Positions 15,781 through 22,483 of a stretch of DNA of 22,483 nucleotides are shown here, piece by piece. The translations under genes were made by a program, and so were the position numbers. The notes under the pieces were generated by a model, which saw only the letters and a program-made list of their open reading frames with translations, made no database searches and was not told where the DNA came from. The stretch comes from Gammaproteobacteria bacterium (lineage in GTDB: Bacteria; Pseudomonadota; Gammaproteobacteria; Arenicellales; JAANXG01), in contig JAANXG010000124.1 in the NCBI GenBank assembly GCA_018263405.1, positions 1 to 22,483 on the forward strand, in the 5' to 3' direction. Every line of letters starts with the position of its first letter. Positions within the stretch are counted from its first letter, which is position 1.

Positions 15781-16991
15781 CAGCATTATTGCTCGTTCTA
15801 TTCACACTGGCACTGGCGGTCTCGGCGGCGCTGTTTTTCATGGAGGACCCCGGCTATGTCCTGATTACACTGAAACCTTGGAGCGTCGAAATTTCACTGG
15901 CGCTTTTCATCGTCCTGCTGGCGCTAATTGTTCTCGCTCTTTACTTTACCATTCGCGCACTGGTTCGATTGTGGAACTCCCCGCGCGACGTCCGCCGGCT
16001 GCGGCGGAGGCACCGTGTGGATAAGGCGCATCAATTGCGATCCAGGGGCATGCTGGAGCTCATCGAAGGCGACTGGAGCAGTGCCGAGAAACATCTTTTG
16101 AGTTACTTGCCTTACATCGATAACCAGATACTGAATTACATCGGCGCGGCTCATGCCGCTCACAGTCAAGGTAACCTGGAGGCACGGGACGATTACCTGG
16201 GGAAAGCACGGCAAGCGGATACCGGCCATACCGTTGAAATCAACCTAACACAAGCCCTGCTGCAATACCGTGCCGGACAATACCAACAGGCCCTGGAAAC
16301 GTTGAAGCCCTTGATTCGACAAAAACCCAAAAACGCAAGAATTCTGGGTCTAACCGTTAAGACCTGTGAAGAGTTGAAGGACTGGGAACGGTTATTGGAG
16401 CTGCTACCGGCAGCCCGTAAACAAGACGCACTGCCGGAAGAAGATCTGGATCGCCTGCAAAAACTGACCGCGGTAAACATGCTACATCGTGTGGACCCCA
16501 AGCAACTGGAACAACAGTGGAAGAAACTTCCCAAATCCGAGCAATCGAACATCGACCTGCTCGCGGCTTACGTGAAACGGCAAATCCAATCCGGGGGCAT
16601 GGATGAAAGCGAGGCTTTATTACGCAAAGCCATCAACCGTAACTGGGAAACCGAGTGGATTCGCTTGTACGGCTGGGTCATCAGCAGCGATTTATCCGCG
16701 CAGCTCAAAACAGCCGAGCAATGGGCGGCGTCGCACCCGACCGATCCTGAATTGATGCTTACGCTGGCCCGGATCTGCCTGAATCGCGAACTGTGGGGCA
16801 AGGCCCGATCGTATCTCGAGGCGTGTATCGGTGCAGGTGGCTCCGCCGAGGCATATCATGAACTGGGGCGTTTGTTGGAACAACTCGACGATCGGGACAC
16901 GGCACTGGCCTATTACCGGGATGGGTTAGGAAAGGCAGTTCCGGGCGCCTCCACGGCGCAACGGATCGGGCGCCTCGAACCCCGGGACTAA
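15777..16991 (+). CDS. hemY: HemY, TPR membrane protein of heme biogenesis
   Basis: This 404-residue protein has two N-terminal transmembrane helices (about residues 2-22 and 40-63), then helical TPR-like repeats to the C-terminus. The HemY N-terminal signature is seen in EDPGYVLITLKPWSVEISLA and the following VRLWNSPRD. It is the proteobacterial HemY of the hemCDXY operon, not the protoporphyrinogen oxidase of the same name in Bacillus. The exact role is unsettled. The start is GTG, overlapping the hemX stop. A 256-bp foldback element begins 3 bp after the stop, and its apparent target duplication includes the last codon and stop, so the insertion left the protein unchanged. Confidence 0.9.
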   Translation: MTALLLVLFTLALAVSAALFFMEDPGYVLITLKPWSVEISLALFIVLLALIVLALYFTIRALVRLWNSPRDVRRLRRRHRVDKAHQLRSRGMLELIEGDWSSAEKHLLSYLPYIDNQILNYIGAAHAAHSQGNLEARDDYLGKARQADTGHTVEINLTQALLQYRAGQYQQALETLKPLIRQKPKNARILGLTVKTCEELKDWERLLELLPAARKQDALPEEDLDRLQKLTAVNMLHRVDPKQLEQQWKKLPKSEQSNIDLLAAYVKRQIQSGGMDESEALLRKAINRNWETEWIRLYGWVISSDLSAQLKTAEQWAASHPTDPELMLTLARICLNRELWGKARSYLEACIGAGGSAEAYHELGRLLEQLDDRDTALAYYRDGLGKAVPGASTAQRIGRLEPRD

Positions 16992-16994
16992 GCA

Positions 16995-17023
16995 CCCCTT
17001 GGCATAATTACGCACACGTTCAG
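16995..17023 (+). repeat. Left terminal inverted repeat of the foldback element
   Basis: This 29-bp repeat begins CCCCTTGGCATAATTACG and ends GTTCAG. It matches the reverse complement of 17222-17250 at 28 of 29 positions. The preceding nine bases, 16986-16994, form the left target duplicate and contain the hemY stop codon. Confidence 0.85.
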
Positions 17024-17221
17024 AGCGTCTCCAAAGTGCCAGTGCCAGGCGCGCTGCGCAGGGAATGGCCGGCCCTTGCCAAGAAGCGCAACGCCGCAGT
17101 GGCGCTTTGGAGACGCTCCCTTCGGGCGGGTCGGAAAGGCTCATCGCCGGTGTTGCGCTCGCTGGCATTGGCTGGCCAGTCCTGCGCTCGCGCGCCTTGA
17201 CGCTGGGCCTTTCCGATCCCG

Positions 17222-17250
17222 CTGAACGTGTGCGTAATTATGTCAAGGGG
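17222..17250 (-). repeat. Right terminal inverted repeat of the foldback element
   Basis: This is the inverted partner of 16995-17023, beginning CTGAACGTGTGCGTAATTA and ending CAAGGGG. The single difference is C to T near the outer end of the repeat. The following nine bases, 17251-17259, are the right target duplicate, matching the left one at seven of nine positions. Confidence 0.85.
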
Positions 17251-17332
17251 GACTAAGGGCTCGCGCAATACCGGCGATCGTAACAACCAATTCAAAAAGA
17301 AAGTGAGACCACCATTCGTCGGGCCACACCCT

Positions 17333-18391
17333 TTACGAATCCGGTGTGTCGTATGAGAACTCAAACGAATCGAAGAACAGCTGGTCTTCCGGCAATCCGT
17401 GTTCGGCGAAGGCCTTTTTCAGCGCCTCGACCATAGGCGGCGGACCCGAAGCATAAACTTGATAGGGGGACAAATCCGGGTAATAAAGCGTCACCGCATC
17501 GTGCGCCCAGCCCGTATTGCCCGACCACTCGTCGTGTTCACCGGCCTCCGACAGCACGGGCGTGAAACTGAATCGATCGTATTGCTCCCGCCAGGACTCC
17601 GCGAGCTGGCGCATGTACAAGTCGCGCATGGCGCGCGCGCCCCAGAATAAATGGATAGAGCACTGAACTTCATCGGCGAAAGCCTGCTCCAGCATGGCCT
17701 TGATAGGGGCGAATCCCGTACCGCCCGCGACACATATCACCGGCCGGTCTTCCGAGCCGTCACGTAGAAAAAATGTGCCCAAAGGACCCTGGAATCGCAG
17801 CAGGTCCCGCTCCCTCATTCCCTCGAAGATGTAATTTGTCAGATAGCCGTCCGGTACACGACGGACATGCAATTCCAAGATACCCTCTTCGTTGGGAGGG
17901 TTGGCAATGGAAAAACTGCGCCGTCTGCCATCGCGCATCAATAAGTCGATATACTGCCCCGGTAGATAGCAAAAGCGCTGGTTCCGTGGCAGCTTGATCT
18001 TGACCTCCATGACGTCGTGGGCCATCGGCTTCAGGCCGACGACGCGACAAGGCAGTTGCTTGATCTCGATTGCTTCCGAAACCGCAATTTCGCGAGCCTC
18101 GACCTCCATATCGGACAGTGCCAGTGTTTGGCACAGCAAGGCATATCCTTTTTCCTGTTCCGCGGCACTCAGTGCCTGTTCCTGGAATTCGCCGCGATCG
18201 AACTCGCCGGATACCACACATGCTTTGCAGGTAGCACACGAACCCGTCCGACAACTATAAGGCAGCACGACGCCCTGCCGGAGGGCGGCGTCCAGTATAG
18301 TTTCGCCGCTGCACACCTGGATCTCGGTACCGCTGCCCTTCAGCCTTACCGTAAATCTTGAGGGGGTGCCGACACTAATATCGTCTGTCAT
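17333..18391 (-). CDS. 2Fe-2S ferredoxin-FAD/NAD(P)H oxidoreductase
   Basis: This 352-residue electron-transfer flavoprotein has an N-terminal plant-type [2Fe-2S] domain with Cys47, Cys52, Cys55 and Cys87. A ferredoxin-NADP reductase module follows. RRSFSIANPP (about 158-166) contacts FAD, and GPLGTFFLR and AGGTGFAP (about 222-229) form the nicotinamide-binding part. This order is shared by CDP-6-deoxy-glucoseen reductases and reductase subunits of aromatic mono-oxygenases. No sugar or oxygenase gene is nearby, so the partner and physiological role cannot be named. It stands alone, convergent with hemY across the foldback element and divergent from mutM. Confidence 0.82.
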   Translation of the reverse strand: MTDDISVGTPSRFTVRLKGSGTEIQVCSGETILDAALRQGVVLPYSCRTGSCATCKACVVSGEFDRGEFQEQALSAAEQEKGYALLCQTLALSDMEVEAREIAVSEAIEIKQLPCRVVGLKPMAHDVMEVKIKLPRNQRFCYLPGQYIDLLMRDGRRRSFSIANPPNEEGILELHVRRVPDGYLTNYIFEGMRERDLLRFQGPLGTFFLRDGSEDRPVICVAGGTGFAPIKAMLEQAFADEVQCSIHLFWGARAMRDLYMRQLAESWREQYDRFSFTPVLSEAGEHDEWSGNTGWAHDAVTLYYPDLSPYQVYASGPPPMVEALKKAFAEHGLPEDQLFFDSFEFSYDTPDS

Positions 18392-18587
18392 ACCCGATAA
18401 GTCTTATGATGATTAAATATCCGCGGCTCCATCGGAGCGAACCAGACCCGCATTTCGAACCGGTTTGGCGCGTGGCAACGCACTGCCCGCGGGGCAGGTT
18501 ATACTGGCAGCCGTCAATGGAATCGGATTCCCAACAGATACTCCAACTGGTTCATAAGTTCCCGGTCGATCGACACTATATGCAGCA
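18392..18587. promoter_or_regulatory. Divergent reductase-mutM control region with palindromes
   Basis: This 196-bp gap holds two perfect short palindromes: CTGCCC-GCG-GGGCAG at 18483-18497, and GGAATC-G-GATTCC at 18519-18531. A TATACT at 18500-18505, just after the first, resembles a -10 box for mutM, but the -35 position is poor. The first palindrome would occupy the promoter spacer and could be an operator; the second would lie in the 5' untranslated region. No convincing gene is present. Confidence 0.4.
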
Positions 18588-19403
18588 GTGCCCGAGCTAC
18601 CCGAAGTAGAAACCGTCCGCCGCGGAATCGAACCCTACCTCAAATTCCGCGTTGTCTCGACAGTGCGCATTCGGGAATTCAGGTTGCGTTGGCCGGTACC
18701 GCGCCGGTTAAGCACGCAACTTCCCGGCCACCGGATCGAGGGCGTCAAGCGGCGGGCCAAGTACCTGCTGCTTGCTTTGAACCACGGACACTTGCTAATC
18801 CATTTAGGAATGTCCGGAAGTCTGCGGATTTTGCCGGCGGCATGCCCACCACAAAAGCACGATCATATGGATATCGAACTGGACAACGGCATCTGTTTGA
18901 GATTCCGCGACCCCCGGCGATTCGGAAGCGTATTATGGATGACCCGGCCGCCCGAGCACCACCGTTTACTGCGCTCGTTAGGACCCGAGCCGCTGTCCGA
19001 TGCATTCAATGGCCCCTACCTGTACCAGCAATCCCGCGGACGCCGGGTTTTCGCTAAATCGTTTGTGATGGATAGCAAAGTAGTGGCCGGGGTCGGCAAC
19101 ATCTATGCCAATGAAGCACTCTACCGCGCCGGTATTCATCCTGCACGCCGCGCCGGCCGGATCGGCGCGCGCCGATATGACGAGCTGGCCGCGGCCATAC
19201 GTGAAACCTTGAACGACGCCATTGAAAGAGGGGGATCCACCCTACGAGACTTCTTTAGGGAAGATGGTACGCCGGGCTACTTCGTATCGCGGCTCAACGT
19301 GTACGATCGAGCTGGCAAACCGTGTGCCGGATGCGGCCAATCGATCCGGCGGCGGATCATCGGACAACGGGCCAGCTATTATTGTGTAAAATGCCAACGT
19401 TAG
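18588..19403 (+). CDS. mutM: Formamidopyrimidine-DNA glycosylase
   Basis: This 271-residue bifunctional glycosylase/AP lyase removes 8-oxoguanine and ring-opened purines from DNA. The start is GTG, giving an N-terminus PELPEVETVRRGIEP. After Met removal Pro2 is the catalytic nucleophile, with Glu3 and Glu6 nearby. KRRAKYLL supplies the conserved beta-hairpin lysine, and the VVAGVGNIYANEALYRAGIHP segment holds the helix-two-turn-helix. A C-terminal zinc finger has Cys246, Cys249, Cys266 and Cys269. The start is forced because Pro2 must follow it directly; no strong ribosome site precedes it. Together with xthA at 817-1581 it covers two steps of oxidative base excision repair. Confidence 0.96.
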   Translation: MPELPEVETVRRGIEPYLKFRVVSTVRIREFRLRWPVPRRLSTQLPGHRIEGVKRRAKYLLLALNHGHLLIHLGMSGSLRILPAACPPQKHDHMDIELDNGICLRFRDPRRFGSVLWMTRPPEHHRLLRSLGPEPLSDAFNGPYLYQQSRGRRVFAKSFVMDSKVVAGVGNIYANEALYRAGIHPARRAGRIGARRYDELAAAIRETLNDAIERGGSTLRDFFREDGTPGYFVSRLNVYDRAGKPCAGCGQSIRRRIIGQRASYYCVKCQR

Positions 19404-19492
19404 CATCCAAAGTTCAACTATTTATTTCGGAAACAATTGTAAATTACTGGATTTGCATTGGTTTTCTCTGCGAGAATCGTTGAATTAAGCGA

Positions 19493-19498
19493 TACAAT
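19493..19498 (+). promoter_or_regulatory. Candidate -10 box for the dynamin-like gene
   Basis: A TACAAT hexamer lies 84 bp before the dynamin ATG in an A/T-rich part of the 179-bp gap after mutM. No matching -35 is present at 16-18 bp. No terminator hairpin was seen behind mutM either, so read-through from mutM remains possible. Confidence 0.3.
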
Positions 19499-19582
19499 GG
19501 TGGATTAGGGCAAACCCGACTAATTCGGCGCTTTTGTCGACGTGGGTCATGACGGAGACGTTCGAATAGGCGCACGATCAAA

Positions 19583-21562
19583 ATGATCGATACACAAATC
19601 GAACACGAATTCGACGTTTACAGCGACTGGCGGCAGTCCGTAAAACAGGCCGTCGAAGAATACCGGGACTGGTTAACGGAGCAGAAGCTCGGGGATATGG
19701 ACGTCGAAGAAAGTGTAAACCAACTGGTTAACACCCTTAACGATGACAAACTGCATGTAGCGTTTGTCGCCGAATTTTCGCGGGGCAAATCCGAGCTGAT
19801 CAACGCCATCTTCTTTGGCCATCTGGGCCAGCGTATCGTCCCATCCGGCGCCGGTCGCACCACGATGTGCCCGACGGAAATTCTGTACTCCGGCGAGTGG
19901 GAACCCTGTCTCAGACTATTGCCCGTCGAGACACGGGAAAACGGCACGACCATAACGGAATACAAGAAATATTTCGATGAATGGGACACTCTGCCCCTGG
20001 ATCCCAACGACGCCAACAGCACGGTACAGGTTTTAAAGCAACTGACCGAGGTCAAGTATGTAGATCGCGAGCACGCCGAGGCGCTCGGTTTTCGCGTTGC
20101 CGAAGACGATGCCCACGAGGACGGCATGCAGATGAACGAGCGGGGTCAAATAGAGATTCCGCGCTGGCGCCACGGGATCATTAATTTTCCCCATCCACTT
20201 CTAAAAAAGGGCCTTGTCATACTCGATACCCCCGGCCTCAACGCCCTGGGGACGGAACCGGAGCTTACCTTGAACATGCTGGCGAACGCCCACGCCGTGG
20301 TGTTTATCCTGGCCGCCGACGCGGGCGTGACTAAATCCGATCTTGCCTTGTGGAGAGACCACATTTCAGCGGGTACAGAACCGGATAACACGAATCACCT
20401 GGTGATATTGAACAAAATAGACGTACTGTGGGATGAGCTTCGAGATCCTGTTGAAGTCGAGCACGAAATTGAAAGACAGACCGACAACACGTCAAAAACC
20501 CTCGATATTCCCCGGCAACAAATCTATCCGATTTCCGCGCAAAAAGGATTACTGGGAAAAATCAAGGAGGACGCCCGGATCATCGACAAGAGCCGGATTA
20601 CAGAACTGGAAGATGCGCTCTCCAACATAATCATGCCCGCTAAGCGGGAAATCGTGAGTAAAAATGTCGAGGCGGAGCTGACTCAGATCGTTAGTACCGC
20701 TCGGATTCTTATCAAACAGCGGATCCGGGACGTCGAAGTCCACGTAAGTGAATTGCAGACACTAAACAGCAAGAACATGGAGGTGGTTGAGGATATGATG
20801 GACAAGATACGGTCGGACAAGGAGCATCTGGAGAAAAACCTGCAGCGTTTTCAAGCTACCCGTTCGGTCTTTTCGAAACAGACAAATAAATTATATAAAC
20901 ATTTGAGCCTGGGACAGATCAATCGCCTGGTCGCCCAGACAAAAAAGGATATGTCACTCAGCTTGACTACCGGTGGTCTCAGAACGAGCATGCTGAAATT
21001 TTTCAGTGACGCAGAAGGCGCGCTGAACGCAGCGACGAAACAATCCGAAGAAATACAGAAGTTAATGGGCGCGGTTTATAAAAAGTTTCAGGAAGAGCAC
21101 GGTCTCGCCAACATAAAACCGCGCAGATTCTCCACGTCTCAATATCAACGCGAATTGCGGCGTTTGATGGAAAGACACGATTATTTCATCCGTGGCCTGA
21201 CCGTAGTGATGACTGAACAGATGGTCGTCGCAAGGCGTTTTTACGCTTCCGTGGTTTTGAAAGTAAGGCAAATATTTGAGCGCGCCAACAGCGATGCCGC
21301 GGACTGGTTGCGTACGGTTATGTCTCCCATGGAATCGCAAGTGAGGGAGCACCATGTTCAGCTACGACGCCGGTTGGAAAGCATCAAACGAATTTATAAA
21401 TCCAGCGACACCATTAACGACAGACTTGCCGAGCTTGCCCACGTGAGGGAAGGCATTCAAAGACAACGGGCAACCATGGACAAATTCGTCGCCAACATTG
21501 AGTCGCTTCTCGAAAACACTTCCCTGCACGACGACGAAATCGAAATCAGGAAAACGGCTTGA
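19583..21562 (+). CDS. Bacterial dynamin-like GTPase
   Basis: This 659-residue large GTPase has its G domain near the N-terminus. G1 is AEFSRGKSELINAIF with Gly68, Lys69 and Ser70; the usual first glycine of the P-loop is Ala63. G2 lies in GRTTMCPTE, G3 is DTPGLNALG (Asp215), and G4 is NKID (Asn277). The rest is helical, with likely coiled coils about 380-430 and 610-655, and no clear transmembrane helix. Bacterial dynamins remodel or guard membranes; some act in stress or phage defence, but no such role is shown here. It stands alone rather than as the tandem pair seen in many bacteria. The ATG lacks a clear ribosome site. It lies between mutM and a truncated ferredoxin gene and stops 4 bp from that remnant. 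Confidence 0.88.
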   Translation: MIDTQIEHEFDVYSDWRQSVKQAVEEYRDWLTEQKLGDMDVEESVNQLVNTLNDDKLHVAFVAEFSRGKSELINAIFFGHLGQRIVPSGAGRTTMCPTEILYSGEWEPCLRLLPVETRENGTTITEYKKYFDEWDTLPLDPNDANSTVQVLKQLTEVKYVDREHAEALGFRVAEDDAHEDGMQMNERGQIEIPRWRHGIINFPHPLLKKGLVILDTPGLNALGTEPELTLNMLANAHAVVFILAADAGVTKSDLALWRDHISAGTEPDNTNHLVILNKIDVLWDELRDPVEVEHEIERQTDNTSKTLDIPRQQIYPISAQKGLLGKIKEDARIIDKSRITELEDALSNIIMPAKREIVSKNVEAELTQIVSTARILIKQRIRDVEVHVSELQTLNSKNMEVVEDMMDKIRSDKEHLEKNLQRFQATRSVFSKQTNKLYKHLSLGQINRLVAQTKKDMSLSLTTGGLRTSMLKFFSDAEGALNAATKQSEEIQKLMGAVYKKFQEEHGLANIKPRRFSTSQYQRELRRLMERHDYFIRGLTVVMTEQMVVARRFYASVVLKVRQIFERANSDAADWLRTVMSPMESQVREHHVQLRRRLESIKRIYKSSDTINDRLAELAHVREGIQRQRATMDKFVANIESLLENTSLHDDEIEIRKTA

Positions 21563-21566
21563 TTTT

Positions 21567-21653
21567 CTAGAAACTCAGGGAAACGGCGTCATTGGGACAT
21601 TTTGGTGCACATTCGTCGCAGTCGATGCATCCCTCGGTAATCGCCAATGCCAT
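21567..21653 (-). pseudogene. Truncated 2[4Fe-4S] ferredoxin (YfhL-type) remnant
   Basis: From an ATG at 21653, ten bases... downstream of the coaD stop, a 28-codon frame reads MALAITEGCIDCDECAPKCP and continues NDAVSLSF to a TAG. The CxxCxxCxxxCP cluster motif and the N-terminus are those of the roughly 83-residue YfhL-type ferredoxin that commonly follows coaD in gammaproteobacteria. The second cluster motif and C-terminal half are missing. Past the stop the sequence runs straight into the 3' end of the dynamin gene, and no ferredoxin-like continuation is visible in other frames. It is most likely a remnant left by a rearrangement. A functional mini-protein holding one cluster is possible but less likely. 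Confidence 0.8.
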
Positions 21654-21662
21654 AGCACGCAA

Positions 21663-22136
21663 CTATTTGAACTTTTCTCGGACTGCATCGAGTACGATTG
21701 GGTGAAGAAAGCTGGAAACGTCACCCCCAAACATAGCGATCTCCTTCACGAGGGACGCCGACGTAAAGGTATGATTTTCCGAAGGAGTCATGAAAACGGT
21801 CTCGATGTGCGGGTCCAGACGGCGGTTCGCGGATGCCAACTGAAATTCGAACTCAAAGTCGGACACGGCCCGCAACCCTCTTATCACAACGCCAGCATGG
21901 TTTTGCTGGACACAGTCGATGAGTAAATCGTCAAACCCGATTACCTCGATATTTTTAATATCGCGGGTGACTTCCCGTGTGAGTTCGACACGTTTTTCCA
22001 GTGTAAACAATGGCGTCTTGTGTGGATTCTCGGCGATCGCGACGACCAATTTACCGAAAATATGCTGAGCACGAGCGATCAGATCCGAGTGTCCGTTCGT
22101 AATCGGATCGAAGCTGCCGGGATACAGGGCAATCAA
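21663..22136 (-). CDS. coaD: Phosphopantetheine adenylyltransferase
   Basis: This 157-residue hexameric nucleotidyltransferase makes dephospho-CoA from 4'-phosphopantetheine and ATP, the penultimate step of CoA synthesis. The N-terminal YPGSFDPITNGHSDLIARA contains the T/HxGH-type nucleotide motif (NGH). VVIRGLRAVSDFEFEFQLA and the late FTSASLVKEIA segment are also diagnostic of CoaD. The start is TTG at 22136, the only initiator in frame near the conserved N-terminus. AGAGAG about eight bases upstream serves as ribosome site. It lies between rsmD and the ferredoxin remnant, the common gammaproteobacterial order. Confidence 0.95.
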   Translation of the reverse strand: MIALYPGSFDPITNGHSDLIARAQHIFGKLVVAIAENPHKTPLFTLEKRVELTREVTRDIKNIEVIGFDDLLIDCVQQNHAGVVIRGLRAVSDFEFEFQLASANRRLDPHIETVFMTPSENHTFTSASLVKEIAMFGGDVSSFLHPIVLDAVREKFK

Positions 22137-22249
22137 ATCAAACTCTCTATTGTTGTCTTTAGGATCGCTTAGCCTATAGACAGCTTTCTGTCGGTGTCAA
22201 TCTACCTCCGGCATATTTTGTTGCTAAACGACTTTCATTCGAGCCGGCA

Positions 22250-22275
22250 TGGCATTGCCAAATAGGCCCCTATTT
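22250..22275 (-). other. Paired palindromes just after the rsmD stop
   Basis: AAATAGG at 22260-22266 and CCTATTT at 22269-22275 are exact complements around a two-base centre. TGGCA-T-TGCCA at 22250-22260 follows immediately. On the minus strand these start 2 bp after the rsmD stop. No run of T follows, so this is not a standard terminator. It may stabilise or process the rsmD-coaD transcript. Confidence 0.35.
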
Positions 22276-22277
22276 CC

Positions 22278-22483
22278 CTATGTTCGCTGCCATAGCTGAT
22301 ACGTCAAATCGCCTGCATGCCCGGAACGGTATTCCCGCCATGAATCCGGCGCTACGAACACCGGTACACGGTGTGTGGAAAACTCCACGTATACCATCGC
22401 GTTTGGGCGCAAGAGGCCACTCGTGTCCAAACGAAGACACAATGCTTCATAATTCACCCGGGTATGGGGCGGGTCCACGAAAA
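22278..22483 (-). CDS. rsmD: 16S rRNA m2G966 methyltransferase, C-terminal part
   Basis: The frame is open to the window edge, and its last 68 codons are visible. It begins FVDPPHTRVNYEAL, the DPP(F/Y)-type catalytic loop of N2-guanine RNA methyltransferases, here with His in the last place. It continues with MVYVEFS and ends GDLTYQLWQRT. This matches the C-terminal end of RsmD, which methylates G966 of 16S rRNA during 30S assembly. Its place directly upstream of coaD is the common arrangement in gammaproteobacteria. The SAM-binding N-terminal part lies outside the window. Confidence 0.85.
   Translation of the reverse strand, partial: FVDPPHTRVNYEALCLRLDTSGLLRPNAMVYVEFSTHRVPVFVAPDSWREYRSGHAGDLTYQLWQRT

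Larger units (their letters stand above)
16995..17250. mobile_element. MITE-like foldback element with T-shaped symmetry
   Basis: This is a 256-bp non-coding unit bounded by 29-bp terminal inverted repeats with one mismatch, flanked by GACTAAGCA and GACTAAGGG, a probable 9-bp target duplication with two changes. Inside lie two further hairpins: 17024-17040 with 17101-17117 (17 bp, one mismatch) and 17131-17140 with 17208-17217 (10 bp, exact). The left and right halves are also recognisably inverse copies of each other (for example 17048-17092 against 17146-17196), yet the outer hairpin stems differ in sequence while each stays self-complementary. There is no transposase, so movement would need an enzyme elsewhere. 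A target duplication of this size occurs in several IS families, including IS256-type; assignment is open. Confidence 0.8.

Noticed and set aside
16995..17250. CRISPR array or rho-independent terminator as explanation of the repeats
   Set aside because: The repeats are inverted, not direct and regularly spaced, and no T-run follows the stems.
17065..17256. Short frames inside the foldback element as a transposase fragment
   Set aside because: The composition follows from the inverted repeats, both strands give similar frames, and no DDE or other transposase motif is visible.
18406..18609. Plus-strand frame of 67 codons before mutM
   Set aside because: It overlaps the mutM start, has low-quality composition and no ribosome site; the gap is better explained as a control region.
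19404..19582. Missing 3' half of the ferredoxin gene upstream of the dynamin gene
   Set aside because: I read both strands of the gap and found no second cluster motif or ferredoxin-like sequence, so a simple insertion splitting the gene is not supported.
21498..21926. Plus-strand frame of 142 codons over the ferredoxin remnant and coaD
   Set aside because: It is antisense to clear CoaD motifs, starts inside the dynamin gene, and shows no domain.

Overview
The window is a chromosomal stretch of a gammaproteobacterium. Three conserved neighbourhoods support this: the block hemC-hemD-hemX-hemY placed directly behind an algZ/algR-type sensor-regulator pair with argH divergent from it; the small lipoprotein gene lptM upstream of lysA; and rsmD-coaD-ferredoxin near mutM. 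No tRNA, rRNA, CRISPR array, phage gene or transposase gene was seen. The genus cannot be fixed from the sequence alone.

Layout. Positions 1-290 hold no secure gene, only short open frames at the edge and one possible small basic ORF. Positions 291-4460 are all on the minus strand: a small membrane protein, exonuclease III (xthA), a secreted DUF4124-glutaredoxin protein with a long acidic tail, and oligopeptidase A (prlC). Glutathione reductase (gor, plus strand) diverges from prlC over a 47-bp gap and abuts aroE tail to tail. Then argH, lptM, lysA and aroE run as one minus-strand series, with lysA and aroE overlapping by 4 bp. From 9680 the direction flips. A 286-bp leader precedes two tandem, paralogous AlgZ-like histidine kinases, one AlgR-like LytTR regulator, and hemC, hemD, hemX and hemY. 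Most junctions in this run are nested, suggesting one transcript and translational coupling.

Directly after the hemY stop codon lies the most unusual non-coding object: a 256-bp foldback element with 29-bp terminal inverted repeats, a probable 9-bp target duplication, and two internal hairpins that give a T- or Y-shaped fold. Beyond it are an iron-sulfur flavin reductase (minus), mutM (plus), and a 659-residue bacterial dynamin-like GTPase (plus). The dynamin gene ends 4 bp from the stop of a 28-codon ferredoxin remnant, which sits behind coaD and the 3' end of rsmD (both minus). The simplest reading is that the dynamin gene, or a rearrangement bringing it, replaced the 3' part of the ferredoxin gene.

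Functional threads. Redox and repair are served by gor, the glutaredoxin-like protein, xthA, mutM and the flavin reductase. Amino-acid synthesis is served by argH, lysA and aroE. Heme synthesis is served by hemCDXY and may be wired to the two-kinase AlgZ/AlgR module. The best candidates for new biology are the foldback element, the kinase pair in which the second copy has lost ATP-site asparagines, the structured leader with two mini-ORFs in front of it, and the dynamin/truncated-ferredoxin junction.
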